Source: CBDUBU01 sp965365465 (GTDB lineage: Bacteria > Bacteroidota > Rhodothermia > Rhodothermales > DASSAV01). From it: a stretch of 9,657 nucleotides of DNA. Below are positions 7,566 through 9,657 of this stretch, piece after piece (the first letter of the stretch is position 1; each line of letters starts with the position of its first letter). The notes below the pieces were generated by a model that saw only the letters and a program-made list of their open reading frames with translations, ran no database searches and had not been told where the DNA came from. A program made the position numbers and the translations under genes. The DNA is taken from NCBI GenBank assembly GCA_965365465.1, contig CBDUBU010000146.1, positions 1 through 9,657 of the forward strand. Direction: 5' to 3'.

Positions 7566-7570
7566 CCTCC
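7566..7570 (-). promoter_or_regulatory. Ribosome binding site of the FHA/TagH-like gene
   Basis: On the minus strand this reads GGAGG, seven bases before the ATG at 7558, and supports that start. The 124-bp stretch 7559-7682 between this gene and the STAS gene holds no other coding signal and no promoter I would defend. Confidence 0.7.
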
Positions 7571-7682
7571 TCACCCGAAAACCGCGACACACGCAAGCAT
7601 CCCTTCAGGACCTCCATCCTGTCAGGGCTTCATGCTGCGTAAAACCAGATCAGGAACGTGTGATCCTGCAAACTGCCGGCAG

Positions 7683-8057
7683 TTACAGATCAGCAGGAGA
7701 TTCGTCCGGGGGATTGGTCCGGTAGCTCTCGGCAGCCTCCTCAACGGTCTCGTAATCGTCAAAAACGGAGCCGAGCAGCCGCGTCATCAAAAACACAGCC
7801 TTGATGCGCTTCTTCACACCTGCAAGACGGACATCACCGCCTGCTTTCCGCATCGTGGTCAGGCCGCTAATGAGCACACCAATCCCTGTGGAATCAAGAA
7901 AGTCTGCGCCCGACAGATCGACAATCACATACTTTTTGCCAGAGTCCTTCAGGCGCACCAGCGTTTCCTTGAATTCATCACCCTCGATGCTGCCAAGGAA
8001 CTTACCCTCGATAGAGATGACGGCGGCCTGGTATTGTTCGTTCACTTTGAAAGGCAT
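7683..8057 (-). CDS. STAS-domain anti-sigma factor antagonist (SpoIIAA-like)
   Basis: This single-domain STAS protein of 124 residues is the usual length for SpoIIAA/RsbV-type antagonists. The hallmark 'LDSTGIGVL' surrounds Ser56, the residue that partner anti-sigma kinases phosphorylate in this family; the preceding 'YVIVDLSGADF' strand also fits. In partner switching the unphosphorylated form binds an anti-sigma factor and frees a sigma factor, but STAS proteins also act in other signalling modules. ATG 8057 is preferred because the domain begins right there. A TTG at 8096 would add 13 residues not typical of the family; neither start has a good Shine-Dalgarno sequence. No anti-sigma kinase or sigma factor is in the window. 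It is followed on the same strand by the FHA/TagH-like gene, so a link to CIS control is possible but unproven; it could also be an unrelated regulator. Confidence 0.88.
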   Translation of the reverse strand: MPFKVNEQYQAAVISIEGKFLGSIEGDEFKETLVRLKDSGKKYVIVDLSGADFLDSTGIGVLISGLTTMRKAGGDVRLAGVKKRIKAVFLMTRLLGSVFDDYETVEEAAESYRTNPPDESPADL

Positions 8058-8123
8058 AGGAGGTCGGAAATTTTGTTGAGAACAGGTTGGAAACAAGAAA
8101 AAACAGCAATTGCAGGCGCCTTT

Positions 8124-8152
8124 ACGTTACATGCTAAAGAATTGATAGTCAA
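8124..8152 (-). promoter_or_regulatory. Candidate sigma-70-type promoter of the STAS gene
   Basis: On the minus strand, TTGACT (8152-8147) and TAACGT (8129-8124) are separated by 17 bases. The -35 element is near consensus and the -10 is weak (T1, A2 and T6 match). T-runs on this strand just upstream (8158-8154, 8179-8175) could act as an UP element. It lies between the tRNA terminator and the STAS start, where a promoter is expected. Confidence 0.5.
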
Positions 8153-8212
8153 CAAAAACCACCGCTTAGCCGACAAAAAGACGCAACCTTCAGATGGAAA
8201 AAACCGCGCAAC

Positions 8213-8243
8213 AAAAAAAGCCGGACGATGGCGCGTCCGGCTT
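8213..8243 (-). terminator. Intrinsic terminator of tRNA-Ser
   Basis: On the minus strand a 10-bp perfect stem, built on CCGGACG/CGTCCGG and extended by AAG/CTT, has a 6-nt loop and runs into seven T's (A's at 8213-8219 on the plus strand). It begins four bases after the tRNA 3' end and separates the tRNA unit from the STAS gene. Confidence 0.88.
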
Positions 8244-8246
8244 GTG

Positions 8247-8335
8247 CGGAGAGGGAGGGATTCGAACCCTCGGTACGCCTTGCGACGTACGGCGGTTTAG
8301 CAAACCGCTGGTTTCAGCCGCTCACCCACCTCTCC
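8247..8335 (-). tRNA. tRNA-Ser(GCU)
   Basis: This 89-nt cloverleaf has a 7-bp acceptor stem (GGAGAGG with CCTCTCC), a G discriminator, an anticodon stem GCGGT/ACCGC around loop TTGCTAA with anticodon GCT (8301-8299), a T arm GAGGG-TTCGAAT-CCCTC, and the long variable arm typical of serine tRNA (GTACG/CGTAC pairing). It reads AGC/AGU codons. The CCA end is not encoded; CAC follows the discriminator. It lies between atpG and the STAS gene, all on the minus strand. Confidence 0.96.
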
Positions 8336-8365
8336 GGCAATGGCTGAATAGTCACTAACGTACTT

Positions 8366-8394
8366 ATAATACGCGATTTGTTTCCGTCCGGCAA
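8366..8394 (-). promoter_or_regulatory. Promoter of tRNA-Ser
   Basis: On the minus strand, TTGCCG (8394-8389) and TATTAT (8371-8366) are 17 bases apart; the -10 differs from consensus at one base. The distance to the tRNA 5' end (8335) allows a leader of roughly 20 nt. No terminator is evident between atpG and this promoter, so readthrough from the atp operon is also possible. Confidence 0.7.
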
Positions 8395-8428
8395 GACCTT
8401 CGCCAACTTCTCACAGCGGAAAGACAGG

Positions 8429-9358
8429 CTATGCTTCCCCCTCGAGAGCGCTGGCGCCGCTCGTGATCTCGATCAGCTCTTTCGTAATCGCATCCTGACG
8501 AGCGCGGTTATATTTCAGACGCAGATCACGCAGCAGTTCATCTGCATTTGAAGTCGCGTTGTCCATAGCCACCATCCGGGCGCCCTGCTCGGATGCATTG
8601 GATTCCAGGAGAATGCGCCACATCTGATAATTCAGATATTTGGGCACAATCGTCTCCAGAATCTTCTCGGCCCCAGGCTCAAAGATGTAATCCACGATCT
8701 TTCCTTCGTTGTCGCCCTCCATGGCAGGCTCCATTTCACGCTCCATCACCGGCGTTATGAAGTGCTCATGGGGGATGGGAAGAAAAGGCTCAACGATGCG
8801 GTTCTGCGAGATAGTATTCTTGAACTCATTGTACAGCACGCGCACCTCGTCCCAACGATGGTCCAGGTATCCATCCACAGCCGTGCGGACGATGTCTCTC
8901 GCATGACTGAAGCCGAGATGGTCGAAAATGCCTCTGAAATTGCCGACTACCTGGTACCCACGTTTGGAAAAATACTCGTGTGCCTTGCGTCCCACACAGA
9001 GTAGATACAGATCGCCACGCTGCTGAACGTCGGCGTAGCCGTCGCGGATGGTTTGCTCTGTCAGCTTGATGATGTTGGTGTTGAAGGCGCCGGCCAAACC
9101 GCGATCCGCCGTAACGACCACGAGCAACACGCCGCCTCGTTCTTCGCGCCGCTGAAACAATGGGTGCGAAGTCGGATCCAGTTGGTTCCGCAGGTGCAGG
9201 ATAAACCTTCCAATGGTGTATGCATAGGGTCGGGTGCGAAAGATGCGCTCCTGCGCACGGCGCAGCTTAGCAGCGGCAACCATCTTCATCGCACGGGTTA
9301 CCTGCTGCGTGTTCTTGACCGACCCGATCCGGTTACGTATATCACGAAGACTTGCCAT
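8429..9358 (-). CDS. atpG: ATP synthase F1 gamma subunit
   Basis: This 309-residue protein is the central rotor shaft of the F1F0 ATP synthase and turns inside the alpha3-beta3 ring. The N-terminus 'LRDIRNRIGSVKNTQQVTRAMKMVAA' region and the C-terminal 'MDNATSNADELLRDL...KYNRARQDAITKEL' region are the two helices of the rotor coiled coil and are strongly conserved. 'VVTADRGLAGAFNTNI' is the central conserved block. The length is slightly above the usual 285-295, with a modest insertion of acidic residues (around 'MEREMEPAMEGDNEG') in the middle domain, as is common in Bacteroidota-like sequences. The start ATG 9358 is the family start; no Shine-Dalgarno sequence is close to it. The gene follows atpA by 67 bp on the same strand and is followed by tRNA-Ser rather than atpD, which suggests the split atp arrangement found in Bacteroidota and relatives. 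Confidence 0.97.
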   Translation of the reverse strand: MASLRDIRNRIGSVKNTQQVTRAMKMVAAAKLRRAQERIFRTRPYAYTIGRFILHLRNQLDPTSHPLFQRREERGGVLLVVVTADRGLAGAFNTNIIKLTEQTIRDGYADVQQRGDLYLLCVGRKAHEYFSKRGYQVVGNFRGIFDHLGFSHARDIVRTAVDGYLDHRWDEVRVLYNEFKNTISQNRIVEPFLPIPHEHFITPVMEREMEPAMEGDNEGKIVDYIFEPGAEKILETIVPKYLNYQMWRILLESNASEQGARMVAMDNATSNADELLRDLRLKYNRARQDAITKELIEITSGASALEGEA

Positions 9359-9385
9359 AGAAACGGAGAATGCCCTACAGGCAGA

Positions 9386-9402
9386 GCCTCCTCTCAGGAG
9401 GC
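9386..9402 (-). other. Intercistronic hairpin between atpA and atpG
   Basis: GCCTCCT and AGGAGGC form a perfect 7-bp stem with a 3-nt loop, in either strand. On the transcribed strand no T-run follows. The AGGAGG it contains is 27 nt from the atpG start, too far to serve as its ribosome binding site in linear form. It may affect mRNA stability or the relative expression of atpA and atpG; this is inference. Confidence 0.45.
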
Positions 9403-9425
9403 GCTAACGCAGGTGCTTGCCGGTT

Positions 9426-9657
9426 TTACTTTTTGGAATAAAGGTCAACCAGATCTGCCGCCTCTTTCCGGATGAGATCGGCTGTCTGATCGCTCAATTG
9501 CCCCGTCTGGCGAATACCTGCCAGCGCGTCGGCGTGTTGCAAGATCATACGTTCCAGAAACTCCTGCTCAAACTCGCGGATACGCCCCACCGGAACCTGA
9601 TCGAGCCACCCCTGTGTGGCTACATAAATGATAGCAATCTGCTGCTCGACAGGCATC
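9426..9657 (-). CDS. atpA: ATP synthase F1 alpha subunit, C-terminal end (5' truncated)
   Basis: The final 76 codons are visible; the gene runs off the right edge. 'PVEQQIAIIYVATQGWLDQVPV' at the start of the visible part, then 'FEQEFLERM', is the conserved C-terminal helical domain of the alpha subunit, which with beta forms the catalytic hexamer. The apparent start Met at 9656 is internal. It ends in 'LYSKK' with TAA and precedes atpG, the standard order. Confidence 0.95.
   Translation of the reverse strand, partial: MPVEQQIAIIYVATQGWLDQVPVGRIREFEQEFLERMILQHADALAGIRQTGQLSDQTADLIRKEAADLVDLYSKK

Noticed and set aside
7601..7627. Imperfect hairpin between the STAS and FHA/TagH-like genes
   Set aside because: Stem of 5 + 4 bp with an internal mismatch and no T-run on either strand; not credible as a terminator.
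1..8057. Canonical type VI secretion locus
   Set aside because: The structural genes seen are gpJ-like and gpI-type as in eCIS/phage-tail-like systems. No TssB/C/J/K/L/M is visible; only the regulatory proteins resemble T6SS components.
8058..8096. TTG start at 8096 adding 13 residues to the STAS protein
   Set aside because: No ribosome binding site precedes it, and the STAS domain starts at the ATG at 8057.
7127..8300. Plus-strand open frames opposite the FHA/TagH-like and STAS genes
   Set aside because: They overlap well-supported minus-strand genes, and one runs through the tRNA; no protein motif is seen.
9053..9475. Plus-strand 140-codon frame opposite atpG
   Set aside because: Shadow of a strongly conserved housekeeping gene.

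Overview
This window covers the right-hand part of a contractile-injection-system (CIS) locus and its border with a housekeeping ATP synthase operon. The bacterium is probably from the Rhodothermota/Bacteroidota side. I infer this from the look of the gamma subunit and from the fact that atpA-atpG ends without atpD following, as those phyla often keep atpD-atpC elsewhere. No rRNA or other taxonomic marker is present, so the placement is tentative. Coding is dense and GC-rich, with both clear Shine-Dalgarno starts and starts that lack one.

Plus strand, 1-6300: three genes in one direction. First is the 3' part of a large baseplate J-like 'putative baseplate assembly protein'. Next is a protein with an N-terminal FHA domain fused to a gpI-type phage tail protein. 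Third, overlapping the second by one base, is a 1341-residue membrane protein: Ser/Thr kinase, two identical FHA domains, Ig-like domains, one membrane segment, more Ig-like domains and two cysteine-bracketed repeats. The two kinase FHA domains are encoded by a perfect 284-bp direct repeat.

Minus strand, 8057-6326: a STAS-domain anti-sigma-factor antagonist (SpoIIAA-like) with its own candidate promoter, followed by a 410-residue FHA protein. The C-terminal third of that FHA protein resembles the accessory domain of type VI secretion TagH/ImpI proteins. It converges on the kinase gene with only 25 bp between them.

Minus strand, 9657-8247: the 3' end of atpA, then atpG, then tRNA-Ser(GCU) with a good sigma-70-type promoter and a clear intrinsic terminator. 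The tRNA 3' end points at the CIS side.

How it may work together (inference): the kinase, FHA domains attached both to a structural tail/baseplate protein and to a TagH-like adaptor, and repeated acidic-x-Thr-(V/I) motifs beside the FHA domains suggest control of a phage-tail-like injection machine by threonine phosphorylation. This would parallel the PpkA-Fha-PppA pathway of type VI secretion, but attached to a gpI/gpJ-type (eCIS-like) particle. The transmembrane kinase has a large outer region that could sense a signal. A PppA-like phosphatase is not seen here.
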